Below are positions 48,294 through 61,829 of a stretch of DNA of 64,000 nt, in pieces (position 1 is the stretch's first letter; the number at the start of each line of letters is the position of its first letter). The position numbers and the translations under genes were made by a program. Source of the DNA: Cymbidium sinense (taxonomy: Eukaryota > Streptophyta > Magnoliopsida > Asparagales > Orchidaceae); contig CM038217.1 of the NCBI GenBank assembly GCA_021442155.1, forward strand, positions 150,605,834 through 150,669,833, written 5' to 3'. The notes beneath the pieces were generated by a model, which saw only the letters and a list, made by a program, of their open reading frames with translations, did no database searches and was not told where the DNA came from.

Positions 48294-49434
48294 TTTTTAT
48301 TTCGAGTTAAATCGAGTCCAATCAATAAATGATTGTTAAGTATTCATTCGTTTATATATCGAAACGAAATATATGTTTGTGTTCATTCATTTAGTTAACG
48401 AGCAAACGACAGCATTCATGAATAATGAACTTTTTTGACAGCCTTATATGTGCATAATAATTTTGATCGAATTATGCTCGAACAGAATCAAATAGAATTT
48501 AATTTTATAATTATAAATTAAAACTAATTTTTTGAAATATAAAATGAATATAACATTTAAATATTTTTTAAAAAATATAGAGAATTTAATATAAATACCT
48601 TTCTTATTTTAGGTCAAATCAAGAGGATAAATAATTAGCGTTAAGAATTAAAAGACGTATTTTTGGCTATTTATAAATGTTTAGTAATTTTGAAAATTTT
48701 AAAAGGATAATATATAATTCTTACGTTTCACTAAACCATATAATGAAATAAGGTGGCAAATAGAAAAGAAATTATTAAATCAAAGGAAAAAAATTTTGTA
48801 AGAACCCCCTAGCACCCCCTCTAATGATTAAAGTTCTTAAATAAAAAAATATATATTTTAGATTTTTTATTTCAGTAAATTAAAAATATTAATCATTAGA
48901 TTAGCAATATTAATGGATTTTTTAAGTGTCTTAACTATCCTTCAAGCTATTCAACGAAGAATATAAAAATTTTAACCTAAACTCGTTAAAATTAGTCATT
49001 GCAGCTCAAGTAAGCATACTTAAGTGTGACGATTAGAGGAAGCTCTTCCTTAATTTTGCAGCGATGCAGCCTATCTAGACATTTATTGCAAACCAAAGAA
49101 ATACATTTGGCTTATATATATAGATATTGAAGGCTCTAATCATTCACATTTCTTTTTTATGTATCAAAATCAATCTATCTGAATTGGTTACAAAATGAGA
49201 TTTATTGATATCAAAATCAAATTAATCTAAAATTATATTTGCATCTGTTTAGCTCTTTGTATTATGATTATCATCTGTACATTACTCATTTGTAATTAAA
49301 ATATAACAGTCTCTCTTATATGATTTTTATTTTAATAGTAGAAGCAATTAATATTTATAAATCTATCATAAGAATTATACTTCTTAAGATTAGAGATAGA
49401 CAATTTATCAAAAGATCTGTACTCAGCTAATGAT
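48294..49434. other. AT-rich intergenic stretch
   Basis: No gene, repeat boundary or RNA gene could be supported here. It ends at the target site CTCTG (49,435-49,439) of the copia element. Confidence 0.4.
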
Positions 49435-49439
49435 CTCTG

Positions 49440-49848
49440 TGTTAGAAATTTGATTCGATTCATTAAACATTTCTTTCTTACTCATATAAATAATATAATT
49501 GTATAAATTTATAAACCTAAAATCTTGAATAAAATGATTTTCACAGAATTTCAATTAAGAAATAAATCACATATCTTGATTTGTCATGAGTTCTTTTGAT
49601 TTGTGAAACTAGGGTTTCTCTTCCTTCAAATGTTTCTTCATGTAATAATCTTAATAGAGACACACACATTAAAGGGTAGGAAGATGGACGATAGTTTCTA
49701 CATGAAGAACACTGTTTGATCAACATAAAGCGATTGATCAAACTCTCTCTTGACTAATGAGATTTAAGTATATAATTAATTATTAAATAGTAAATTGAAT
49801 AATAATTAATGTGGGCTACACTTAAGAATTAATTATGTAATTTTTACA
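49440..49848 (-). repeat. Copia 3' LTR
   Basis: Directly repeats 55,429-55,843 with many substitutions and small indels. On the minus strand it starts TGTAAAAATT and ends TTTCTAACA. Confidence 0.9.
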
Positions 49849-49863
49849 TTCTCCCACTTGGCA
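49849..49863 (-). other. Copia polypurine tract
   Basis: The minus strand reads TGCCAAGTGGGAGAA directly before the 3' LTR. This AAGTGGGAGA-type tract is usual for plant copia elements. Confidence 0.8.
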
Positions 49864-50399
49864 CATATAATGTTATTTAATTTAAAGATTTAATAATTAT
49901 ATACGTAAACATAATGCGCATTATTTGTCAAATTTTTTCTTAATTTGGTCAAATCATAATTCATTATTAAGTAAAAATTAATAGGGGTCATGACGGTTAT
50001 ATATCATTAGCGCGATATATTTCCTTCCATGTATCACAATATTAATTTTACTTAATATGATCTAAGATGAGAGATAATGGCCCAACATTAATGTCTTTAT
50101 AAAAGACAAATCTTATTAACATTTACATAATTCTTTCATGTATATACATTCAAACATAATAAAACAATATGTGATAATATGTCAGAAATAGTTCAATAAA
50201 GAGCTCCAAGAGTCAAATACATAAAGAGCATAATAAATTCAATAATGCCCATCTTTTCAACATGTTCATTAAATAGTTTAGGCTGCAATCCTTTAGTTAA
50301 AGGATCAGTAATCATAAGATTAGTACTAATATGCTCAAATGACACTCTCTGTTTCTAAACTTCTTCTTTAACGGCAAAGTATTTCAATTTCATATGTTT

Positions 50400-53300
50400 A
50401 GCACCCTTTGAATACTTGTCGTTCTTAGAAAAGAAACTGTTGCGGCGTTATCACAATAAATTTTCAGCAGCTTGGCAATACTATCGACAACTCAAGTCCT
50501 AAAATGAAATTCCGCAACAATAACCCATAAATTATGTCTTCAAAACACGCCACAAACTCAGCTTTCATAGTCGATGTAGCAATGACAGACTGCTTCCCAC
50601 TTCTCCATGAGATAGCTCCTCCAGCTAGTAGGAACAAATAACAAAATGTAGATTTTTTTAGTATCCACACATTCATCAAAATCTGAATCTAAATATCCAA
50701 TCACCTCAAGATGATCAAATCTCCTATAAGTGAGTATATGCTTCTTTTGTTCCTTGCAAATATCGCAAAACTTTCTTTGCAGCCTTCCAATGATTAACTC
50801 CTGGATTACTTTGATATCTACCCAACATTCCTATAGCAAAACTGATATCTGGTCTCGTAGAAGTCTGAGCATATATCAGACTTCCAATAATAGATGCATA
50901 AGGAATTTGTTCCATTTGCTTATGTTCCAATTCATTCTTTGGGCATTGCATAAGACTGAATTTTTCCCTTTTCTGAATTGGAACGATACTTGCAGAACAC
51001 TTTTCCATTTGAAATCTCTCTAAAATTTTATTGATATATGCCTTTTGAGATAATCCTAACAATCCCTATGATCTATTATGGAATATTTCAGCTCCTATCA
51101 CATAAGATGTCTCACCCATATCTTTCATTTCAAAGTTTTTTTAGAGAAATATCTTGGTCTCATATATTAATCTAAGATCATTAGTTGCAAACAAGATATC
51201 ATCAATATATAAAATCAAAAATATAAACTTACTCCCTGACCTTTAGATATATACATCGATCAACAATATTTTGTTTAAATCCAAAGGTAGTAATAGTATC
51301 ATTGAACTTAAGATACAATTGTCAAGAAGCTTGTTTAAGTTCATATATTAATTTCTTAAGTTTACACACCATATGTTCTTTTTCTTTAATTGAAAAACCT
51401 TCAGGTTGATTCATATAAACTTCTTCCTCTAAATGTCCATTTAGAAAGGCAATTTTCACATCCATCTAATGTAGCTCTAAATCATAATAATTATCAATGA
51501 GTCCTTTTTAGAAACGGGAGAAAAAGTCTCTTTATAGGCAATACCATATTTCTGAGTAAAACCTTTGGCAACAAGTCTGGCTTTATATCATTCAATATTG
51601 TCATTAGAGTCATGTTTGGTCTTAAAGACCCATTTGCATCCAACTCTTTTAGAACCTTCGGACAATTCAACTAGATCCCAAACATTATTGTGATCGATTG
51701 ACTTTAACTCTTCTTTCATAGCATATAACCACTTTTTAGAATTAATACTTTCAATTGCTCGTATAAATGAAATTGTATCATCATCAATTCCTAAGTCAAA
51801 TTTTGACTCTTGTAAATAAACTAAATAGTCATCCGAAATAGCAGATTTTCTTTTTCATTGAGAACGTCTTAATGCTATTTCTTATGGTTCATCAATTATA
51901 GGTTCATTGGTGATAACTTCATTATGTGAAGTATGGTCATTCATTTGTTGTTTTTATAAATTGTCAAATTATTCAATAATTATAGGAACAATAACTTTAG
52001 AAGAAGTAATTGATAAAGGAATTTTTATTTTAGCTTTTTCAATTTTCATATTTCATAGTTCTGTACTCCCACTAATATCACCATTTTCAATGAACTTAGT
52101 ATTTCTAGTTTCCATAATTTTTATACTATGATTAGGACAATAAAATCTATACCCTTTAGACTTTTCTGGATAACCAATGAAATGTCCACTGATTGTTCTT
52201 GAATCCAATTTCTTTTCATGTGAATTATAAATTCTTAATTATGCTCAGCAACCCCAAACATGAAGGTGTTTTAAACTAGGCTTCCTTCCTATCTACAGTT
52301 CAAAAGGAGTTTTTGAAACTGCCTTACTAGGAACCCTATTTAATAAATATACAGTCGTTTTTAAAGTATACATCCACAATGATAAGGGTAAAGTAGAATA
52401 ACTTAACATACTCCTAAATATCATTAAAATACGATTACGCCTTTTGCAACACCATTTTGTAATGGTGTTCTTGATATTGTATATTGAGTACAAATGCCAT
52501 ACTTTTCTAGAAATTTAGCAAATGAACCAGGGCATTGTCCAGATTCATCATGCCTTCCATAATATTCATCACCTCTATTAGATCTTATAATTTTTACTTT
52601 TCTATCTAATTGTCTCTCAACCTCATTAATAAATGTCTTCAAGGCATTTATTGACTGAAATTTTTCATACAACAAATAGACATACATAACGTGAAAAATC
52701 ATCAATAAATGTGATAAAATACTTTTCTCTACCTCGAACATCAAAAGGTCCACAAACATTGGTGTGTATAATCTCTAAAAGTTATGTGCTTCTTGTGGTC
52801 ATTTTCTTAATTGTGTGTTTTGTAGATTTACCTTTAATACAATCCACATAAATATCATGATCAGTAAAATCTAAATCAAGAAGAATTTCATTCTTTACTA
52901 ATCTTTGTATTCTTTCTTTAGATATATGACCCAAACATTTATGCCACAAATAAGCTGATCTTTCATCAACCAAATCACATTATTCCAATATTATGATGCA
53001 AGGTCAATAAAATTTCAGCAAATAAATTATTAAACTTTAATTTGTATAAATCATCACAAATAACACCGGAGCCAATAAAATGATTATGCTTAAATAAACT
53101 GAAACATCTATTTCCAAACTTAAAATAATATCCAACTAAATCAAGTTTAGACAATGAAACTAAATTTCTAGAAACAGATGGAACATAAAGAGTTTGAAAA
53201 AGATCTAAATGATGTCTAGTATCTAAAATTAAGTGATACATTCCAATGGCATCAACCAGGGCTTTGACTCGATTACCCATGAAGATAAACTTTTCATTTG

Positions 53301-54250
53301 GCTTTATGATTTGGATCGTAAGAAATCTCTGCATCATATTTGAAATATGTGTGGTACAACCATAATCAATCTACCAAGTATTATAAGGAACTTCTATCAA
53401 ATTTGATTCAAAACATACAAAACTGCCCGGCTTACCTTTCTTTTCAAACCAAGCTTTACGTTTCTGGCAATCTTTCTAATAGTGCCCATGCTTGTGACAG
53501 AAATGACATCTAGCATACTTATGTACCTTCTTTTAGATTTGAGCAAATGACACATTAGCCTTCAAGTGTCCTTTATTGCCCTTGGCATTCATCTTAATTA
53601 GTTTTCTTTTAATTTCTGGTTGTCCCATGAGATTAACTTAATGTATTTCTTATTTCTTAAGCCTTGTTTCCTCTTGAATAAGCATACTTTGTAATTCAAT
53701 CACATTTTATTTATCTTTAATAATATTATAGTTTATTTGGAATAGACCATATTCAAGAGGGAAAGAATTAACAATAAATTGTACAAGAAAACTTTCACTC
53801 ACATTCATTCTCATAGTGTTTAATCTTATTGCAATAATTATCATTTCAGTGATGTGCTCATGCATGGTATGTGATCTATCAAATTTCATGGTGGTCAACA
53901 TACCCATTAATGTCCCAGCACGTGACTTATCAGTAGACTTAGACTGAGATAAATCTTTCACATACTTCATAAATTCCTTTGCATTATCAATTTTGGGAAT
54001 TATTGGCTTAATGATTTCTGTTATAGTCATTCGCATAAACATTAAGCTAAGTCTATTTGATCTTTCTAAGCATCATAAAAAGACTTTTGTTCATTCTTTG
54101 CTAGTAGCAATAATAGCGGGCTTATCATTAAAGTCTTAAATCAAGATCCAATACACCTAAATGAAACTGAATTTGTTCACTCCATTCATTAAAATTAAGC
54201 CCATTGAACTTTATAATAGAGAAGCTTGTGAATGAAGAGTAATGAAGTAG
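50400..54250 (-). pseudogene. Copia gag-pol polyprotein (inactive)
   Basis: Minus-strand domains in order: gag with the LTTMKFDRSHTMHEHITEM block (54,042-53,707); CCHC knuckle CHFCHKHGHY near 53,500, followed by a stop; protease near 53,370-53,040 with DYG in place of D-[ST]-G, and LYVPSVSRNLVSLSKL; pre-integrase HKCLGHISKERIQRL near 52,940; integrase core with RSNRGDEYYG near 52,575, where the usual catalytic aspartate of RSDRG is asparagine, and TPLQNGVAK near 52,440; reverse transcriptase with [13 protein letters not shown] near 51,550, LYIDDILFA near 51,200 (catalytic pair present) and a long open end (51,062-50,724); RNase H with GGAISWRSGKQSVIATSTMKAE near 50,580 (written with small gaps only). 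Many stops and shifts separate the pieces, so no active protein can be made. Confidence 0.88.
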
Positions 54251-55410
54251 ATGCTGCAAAATATTAAATGCTCACACATTAATATTTGAGTTATAAACAA
54301 AAACACATAAAAACATATTCATATAACATTCATATAATCACAAAAAATGTATATTGAAGTTCTCCTTTGAGTGATATTACAATACGCAATAATAAACATA
54401 ATTGATGCTCAATATCAATTTCACATAATTGACAATTATACATATTTTAATTAAATATATTTGCTATCTTTGGATATGCTAAACACATCAAGTCAAGTAT
54501 ATTAATTAATCACAATTATGTTCATGATTATAAATCGACTAATCGACCTTTGGGCGATCCTTAAATAATATAATCATTGAACTTTAATTACTCATATAAA
54601 TTTATAAAAGTTCATTATGTCATTTCATTATTAGCATCACATGCTCATGAACAATTAAATAAATTTAATTTGATATTTACAAAATCTTTCTAATTCGATC
54701 ACTTTGGTGATTAACAAATTATGCTTGCTGTAAGTATCAAATTAAATAATGATAATAATAATTATTTCAATTGAATGAAATACATGAAGAAAATCACTAA
54801 TATGTATATAGTGTCATATATGAACAAATCCAAATTTAATGGTTATGCAATTTTCTTAACATAATTATATTAATTCTTTTCAACATCATAAATGGAAATT
54901 ACATTCAAATTTGTTTAAATCAAAACATAATTTTCAGATTTATTTGCATACAGAAAATTTGAAATAAATAAAATTTATAGCATTAAAGATATATTCTATA
55001 TATATAGAAAAATTAAATAAACAAAATATGATGATTTATATTAATCTATAATATATGTTATAACATTCTTAGTGAGCAATAAAATTTAATGTGTTCAAAT
55101 TTTCAGATATCATTTCACTTATATATACCTTAATGGGCTCACTTACTCTTGTATAGTTGACAAAAATGGCTTTAGAACTAAAACATTTCTCCAAATAAAA
55201 TGAGAAGATTTCATTACAGTAAAAAATAAAACCAAGGAAATTTAATGATTATGTTAATGCATTGAAAAAAATAAATAGTGAAAAGAACATACTTAACTTG
55301 AAAAGCGTTGATCAAGGATTACAACAAGAATGAGCTACTAGAATATGTGGAATTAAATTTCAGGATCAAAAGATGAATCAATTTTTAATGGAAAATCATA
55401 AGTTCTTAAA

Positions 55411-55428
55411 GTTGGCTCTGATATTACT
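55411..55428 (-). other. Copia primer-binding site
   Basis: The minus strand reads TATCAGAGCCAAC just after the 5' LTR. TATCAGAGC pairs with the 3' end of initiator methionine tRNA, the usual primer of plant copia elements. Confidence 0.8.
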
Positions 55429-55843
55429 TGTTAGAAATTTGATTCGATTCGTTAAACATTTCTTTCTTACTTATACAAACAACATAATTATATAAACTCA
55501 TAAACTCAAGATCTTGAACAAAATGAATTTCATAGAACTTCTATTAAGAAATAAATCACATACCTTGATTTGTCATGTGTTCTTTTGATTTGTGATTTTC
55601 TCTTCCTTCACCCAAATGTTATTTATGTAATAATCTTAATGGAGAGACATTTGCACATTAAAGGGTAGGAAGATGACCGATAGTTTCTCTATGAAGAAAC
55701 ACTTTGTTTGATCAAACGGTCCATACAAAATCGATCAAACTCTCTCTTGACCAATGATTTAAGTACATAATTAATTATTAAATAATAAACTGAATAATAA
55801 TTAAGGTGGGTCATACTTAAGAATTAATTACATAATTCTTACA
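55429..55843 (-). repeat. Copia 5' LTR
   Basis: Partner of 49,440-49,848. Plus-strand end is AATTCTTACA, followed at once by target duplication CTCTG. Confidence 0.9.
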
Positions 55844-55848
55844 CTCTG

Positions 55849-56334
55849 AACTAATTTTGCATCTTCAACTCCCTTAAACATAGAAATAATATATTTAGGA
55901 AGAACCCTTTTTTGTATATACCTTATGTATAGATGGTATTAAAAAAATGCTTATTAGAGAGAGATAAAAACATAAGAACCATTAAGCTTGATCTTCATGT
56001 CAAACTATTATATCAATATTATTTAAATCTAAGATGAAGAAATTAACCTCATTTAAATCATATTTAATAGTCATAATTCCTTTCATGTGATGACATGGGC
56101 TATGAATATTTTATAATTATTTTCTTTAAGATCTCCAACATGACCTTATCTTTCATACGGATAAATCATTAATAGATTATTTTCATCTCTATTTACTTAT
56201 TATTTTAGCCATATCAAAATATCTAATATGTTTCCTCATAAGTCATTAATGGACTAGAAAATCATGTACATTAGTTCTTCAAAGACCAAAATTATTAGAG
56301 ATATTAAATTTCTCAATTCGATGCTTCACAGTTA
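55849..56334. other. AT-rich intergenic stretch
   Basis: No gene, RNA gene or element boundary could be supported between the copia element and the Mutator-like element. Confidence 0.4.
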
Positions 56335-56343
56335 TTATATTCC

Positions 56344-57478
<1,135 letters not shown>

Positions 57479-57627
57479 TTATATTCCTCATAAACTCACA
57501 TTTTAATACTAGTTGCAAAAATAAAATAAAATAATGCGCCTAATTACATCTTATGAAAATTTTAACTTAGGAACAAATACGATGAGCTTTTGGTTGGCAA
57601 AATGAATTAGTCGAACTTAATTATGCC

Positions 57628-58400
57628 TGATATGATACTTAAAATACTAAAGACAAATCTTGATCAAAAAACAAGACGAAATTGAAGGTGAGATCAAGCA
57701 CTTAAAATATCATTGGAAAATTTGGGATATCAGTTAAATTTCTAAAAAGCTCTCAAATATGGAGTATTTATAGTCAAATCGAGCGTCTCGACGAGCCGGA
57801 TCTAACAAGCCTAAGATCTTATAATTCCAACTTAATTTGAGCATTCAAATATACAAAATACATCATATGATCATAGGAATCATCATGAGCCGTCCGATGG
57901 AGAGGAGTGGTTTGGATTTTGCATGTATTTCTGACGCCACTCATCCAATCTATAAATACCCTCATTCTCATATGAGGAGCCCAAGAAGAGAGAGAGAGTC
58001 TTAAAGCTTGAAGATCCTCCAAGCATAATCGTGCCACCACTGACGGGCCTCCACGCCGCCGGCCGCCGTCGCCGCCGTGATCCGCGCCAACCTCTGCCGG
58101 TCTCCATCATGACGACCTTCATCGCCATGCTCGTTGTTCACCATCATCTGCTACCACCAAGAACACCACACGAATGTGACTACATATTGTTGTTCTCATA
58201 TACAATTGTAATCCCTTTATCGGAAGATTTTGACTATGAAATAGATACATAGTGGAAGTTTTTTATTTTAAGCTGATTTTTTCCCTCTTTTAGAGGTTTT
58301 TCAGCGAAAATTTCGGAGTTTTGTTGTTCACTTTAAATATGGCTAGATTTCACAAGGCTAAGAAAATTTTACTCTCGAACTGATTTTCTAGCACGCAACA
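57628..58400 (+). mobile_element. Solo LTR, probably copia type (773 bp)
   Basis: Starts TGATATGATAC, ends CACGCAACA, flanked by ATGCC on both sides (57,623-57,627 and 58,401-58,405). It contains a TATA box TATAAATA (57,953-57,960), a downstream GC-rich patch (58,020-58,110) and, near the end, CATAGTGGAAG and CCCTCTTTTAGAGGTTTTTC, words usual in the R-U5 part of plant LTRs. The ORFs at 57,819-58,252 on both strands lie inside this LTR and are not genes. The superfamily is a guess from these words and the length. Confidence 0.82.
57951..57960 (+). promoter_or_regulatory. TATA box of the solo LTR
   Basis: CTATAAATAC about 325 bp into the LTR, followed about 30-40 bp later by a purine-rich stretch (AAGAAGAGAGAGAGAG) that may mark the transcript leader. 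Confidence 0.5.
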
Positions 58401-58547
58401 ATGCCCATTTATTTGGGTCCTTCAAAATTCAATTGGAATTCACACTAAACCAAATTTATGATGGGATTTAATGGGATATCCATTAAGGATGCATATAATT
58501 TAATATACTTTTAAAATTATATTGATAAAACACAATCCATTATTTTA

Positions 58548-58803
58548 GGGGATGTTTGGGATCACTTTTATTTTTATTTTTTGTTTTATATTTATATTTT
58601 ATTTTGTTTATATTTTGTTACAAAATAAAACATGTTTGGTAGTTATTATTGTTTTTAAAAACACTCAAAATATCTAAAAATTATTTTAAATATTATTAAA
58701 AATAATATTATTTATTTCTAAAAATATAAAATAAAAATACATAAAAATACATCAAATAATTTTTTTTAAAAAAAAGCATAAAAATACAAACAAAAATAGC
58801 CCC
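58548..58803. mobile_element. MITE, PIF/Harbinger-like (256 bp)
   Basis: Left end GGGGATGTTTGGGATCAC; right end read on the minus strand GGGGCTATTTTTGTTTG. Both are flanked by TTA (58,545-58,547 and 58,804-58,806), the target size and sequence of the Harbinger/Tourist group. The interior is AT-rich and non-coding. Confidence 0.5.
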
Positions 58804-58809
58804 TTAGTT

Positions 58810-59332
58810 AGGGCTACAAATGGACCTAGAGTTCAACAAGCTATTTGTGACTTGGATTGGAGCTTGTTCATGTTTGTTCATTTAACTAATCGAACGAGTT
58901 TGAACACTTTTATAAATACTCGATTGCTAAATGAACAAGCTTGAACAAGTTGTTCAATTCATTTATATTCATGAATAATATCATTTAAAGCTCGTGAATA
59001 AGTTCGTTAAGGAGCTCGATTATGGCTCGATTAAAGCTTGGCAATAAACATTATCATTTATATTTCTCAACACATTATTCATGAATAAGCTAGATTAAGG
59101 CTCATTTATTTCATTAAACGAGTTGCTTGTTAATAGGCTCGATAAGCCCAATCTGAACCGAGCTCGAACCGAGCTTGAACACGATTTTTTTTAAACGAGC
59201 TCGAGCTTGAATACCATCCTAAAAACCTCGAGTCGAGCTCGAGCTCAATAATGATAAACGAGCTTGAACTCAAACAAGCGTGGAGTTTGAACTCAAACAA
59301 GCGTTTACTCCGCTTGGCTCATTTGCAGCCTT
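58810..59332. mobile_element. MITE with GCTGCAAATG termini (0.52 kb)
   Basis: Left end AGGGCTACAAATGGACC; right end on the minus strand AAGGCTGCAAATGAGCC (13 of 17 match). The interior is full of words built on GAGCTCG, GAGCTTG and CTCATTTA. A 27-bp direct duplication lies near its right end (59,265-59,309, word GAACTCAAACAAGCGT). The target duplication is not clear, so the superfamily is left open. A truncated copy lies at 43,273-43,422. Its left end abuts the Harbinger-like MITE. Confidence 0.6.
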
Positions 59333-59340
59333 AAACTAGA

Positions 59341-59588
59341 GAAATTTTTACGTACATTGCACACAATTCTTAAGCATTTATATATTTAACACCTAAACTT
59401 TGATATTTACAACTATAGCACTTTTTAATGCATTAAAATGTGTAATTCACTTTTAAAAAAATCATGATGATGATATTTTTAATATAATATTAAATATTAG
59501 GGTATAATTTTGTAAATATTAAAATTTAGGTGTGAGATATATAAATACATAAGAATTATGTGCTATGTATGCAAATGCACCTTTAGTC
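59341..59588. mobile_element. Inverted-repeat element, copy 1
   Basis: About 70-80 bp at each end are inverted: left ACAATTCTTAAGCATTTATA...CACCTAAACTTTGATATTTACAA, right (minus strand) ATAATTCTTATGTATTTATA...CACCTAAATTTTAATATTTACAA. The middle is AT-rich and non-coding. Outer limits and target duplication are unclear. Confidence 0.55.
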
Positions 59589-60106
59589 TAAAACAAATTA
59601 ACTCAAATAAATTAAATGAAATATTAAGCCAAAGTTTAAATTTAAATTTTTTTATTAAAAACTTAATTTCACCTAACTCAAAACTGCCTACATGTATATT
59701 GTTTTGATAACGATATAAAAGCATACTATTAATCTAGTATGAGCTCTTCAGGCTTTAGGTGTTGTATCTCCAAACTAAACCTCAATAATCTTTTAGCTTA
59801 AATTTAAAGAATATGGTGATAAGTGATAGGTTGAGTCTTTTAAATAGTAAATGACTTCACATGTAAACCCACTACTCATTAGAGTTAACCCGTTTAAGTC
59901 CCTAACCATTAGGGCATTTAAAGGGTTTTTCTAATGAATTTATGGTCAACATAATCCACTCGACAATTTTTTGATGAACTACAAAGTAGTTATAAAAGTG
60001 ATCAAACATCATAAAAAATAAGAACACCAAAATATTTGTGTCTCATTTTAAATAATAATATGTCAAACAAGGAGTAAGAATCTTTTTTAAACCTTGAGCA
60101 CTCCCT

Positions 60107-60253
60107 AACTAGACAAAGAAAAGTCCAAGGGACCTTAGCTTAGTGGTTATGAGCTTTGGGTTCAAATCCTTGCACACGTGTGACGTGTGTGAGTTTGCGA
60201 TTATATTCACTCAAATATCAAAATAAAAATAAAAAAACTAGACAAAGAAAAGT
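60107..60253 (+). mobile_element. tRNA-derived SINE with 18-bp target duplication
   Basis: Body 60,125-60,235 (111 bp) lies between perfect copies of AACTAGACAAAGAAAAGT (60,107-60,124 and 60,236-60,253). It contains an A box TAGCTTAGTGG (60,136-60,146, fits TRGYNNARNGG) and a B box GGTTCAAATCC (60,159-60,169), then GTGTGACGTGTGTGAG and an A-rich tail. Only 12 bp separate the boxes, less than the 30 or so of a tRNA, so the pol III promoter is compressed. The long exact duplication shows a recent L1-type insertion. Confidence 0.85.
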
Positions 60254-61600
60254 GAAACTGTAAGCATCTCAAGATAAGTAAGAGAAAACTAACTTAAAGA
60301 GAAAATAATTAAAGAAAAAAATTAACCTTTGTAAAAATTCTCTAAGAAGTACTATCAATTCTTTTAGATGATACTTTAACCTCTCAAAAATAAACCATTT
60401 ATAATTTCTTTCTATTTATTTATATTTCTCTCCTCTATGTATTTTTTTATGCCTTTTCAACTTCTTCATTAAAAATAAAATTAAGAGTGTCTTATATTCT
60501 AACAAAATACATCAACTTTTATAGTCATAAATCCAATATAAACTTCTCTAATTAATGTCCAATAACCTAATTCATTTTGAAACTTTCACACAAAAGCCAT
60601 TTTGTCTTTCTGATGATTTGATTCATGTATAACAATTAAGCCAATACATTATTCATTAATATTGAGTCAATACCTAATAAATCTCTACAATCACTAACTA
60701 TATACCAAGCTAATATCATAAAGTCATTATATTTATTGTATTAATATATGATAATTTGACATATTTATCATGACACAAGAAAATATGGCTAAATTATCAC
60801 AATTTACAACTTTATTTTGTTAAAATTATTGTGCAAATATCAATATTAATATACAGTAATCATTAAATGTACCTGGTATTCTTAAGGGCCCCAATGTTTT
60901 AAAAACTAGTGCTGCCTTTAATGCGTTGAACATTAAAAGAATATATATATGAGGAGCAGATCTCAGACCATTTAATTCCTACAATTGAAAAAAAAGTTAA
61001 GTCTAATTCTAGATATAATCCAATGTTGATGTCAAGTCCAGCAACCTTACTCTTATTCCATCTTATAATAAAATACAATAAAATAATACAAAAATATACA
61101 TACATACCACATAATTTTTATGTATTTATATATTTTACATATATATATATATATATATATATAGTTAATAATATTAAATTAGCTGAGAGGAATGCTATCA
61201 ACTAGATTAATACTTAAATTTGAATGCAATAATAATAAAAAATATATTGATGATTGATCTTTGATCTTTGGAGGGATTAGTAGAGTGCTTTCTCTTCAAG
61301 TAATAGATATAAATTAAATCACACCATTAATTTAATTATTAACTATTAATATTTAATTTAGTTATCATAAGATTTCAACTTCAAAACAAAATATTATATG
61401 TTTTTTACAAAGTAAAAAGGGTAGTTACTTATGGTGCCCCTCAGTATTTAATAGTCAGAGGCGGTGGAGTTATTTAAAAAATATATTTAAGTTTAAAAAG
61501 GTGCTATATATAAATAAATAATATTATAATTATTTTAAATCATATTTAAGAACTGAAACTCTTTCTAATCTCTTCTTTTCATAATTTAATATAAAAAGGG
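60254..61600. other. AT-rich intergenic stretch
   Basis: No gene could be supported. It includes a short (TA)n tract at about 61,137-61,162. ORFs here are short and compositionally AT-driven. Confidence 0.4.
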
Positions 61601-61608
61601 AGATTTAC

Positions 61609-61818
61609 ATGTTATTATTTATTTATATCTAATATTTAAGTTTTAAATTTATATAAATGATACTTAAACTTTTAATATCACATAAAAATATTATTATCAT
61701 TAATTTTTAAAAATAAATTATAACTTTTCAAACCTAAGAATATGTTATGTTTATAAATATCAAAGTTTAGGTAAAAGATATGTAAATGTATAACATTTAT
61801 GTGGCTTGTATGTAAATC
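61609..61818. mobile_element. Inverted-repeat element, copy 2
   Basis: Ends are GGAGATTTACATG on the left and AAAGATTTACATACA at the right (minus strand). The right arm, CATACAAGCCACATAAATGT then ACCTAAACTTTGATATTTA, matches the element at 59,341-59,588, so both belong to one family. Confidence 0.5.
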
Positions 61819-61829
61819 TTTTATACAAA

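Larger units (their letters stand above)
49440..55843 (-). mobile_element. Complete Ty1/copia retrotransposon (6.4 kb, decayed)
   Basis: Flanked by CTCTG on both sides (49,435-49,439 and 55,844-55,848). The two LTRs are 49,440-49,848 (3' LTR, 409 bp) and 55,429-55,843 (5' LTR, 415 bp); read on the plus strand both start TGTTAGAAATTTGATTCGAT and end in TTTTACA or TTCTTACA. A primer site and a polypurine tract lie just inside them in minus-strand orientation. Domain order is gag, protease, integrase, reverse transcriptase, RNase H, which defines the copia superfamily. The LTRs differ at many positions and the coding region has many stops, so the insertion is old and immobile by itself. Confidence 0.93.

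Noticed and set aside
48140..48325. Ile/Leu/Tyr-rich ORF
   Set aside because: (AAT)n microsatellite read as codons.
47880..48450. A full MITE copy of the 58,810 family around the (AAT)n tract
   Set aside because: Only scattered words match; ends and target site cannot be found, so it is mentioned only as a possibility.
57819..58252. ORFs with arginine- or glycine-rich stretches on both strands
   Set aside because: They lie inside the solo LTR defined by ATGCC duplications; the GC patch explains the open frames.
60136..60169. A true tRNA gene at the A and B boxes
   Set aside because: The boxes are only 12 bp apart, no cloverleaf can form, and the unit has retroposon hallmarks.
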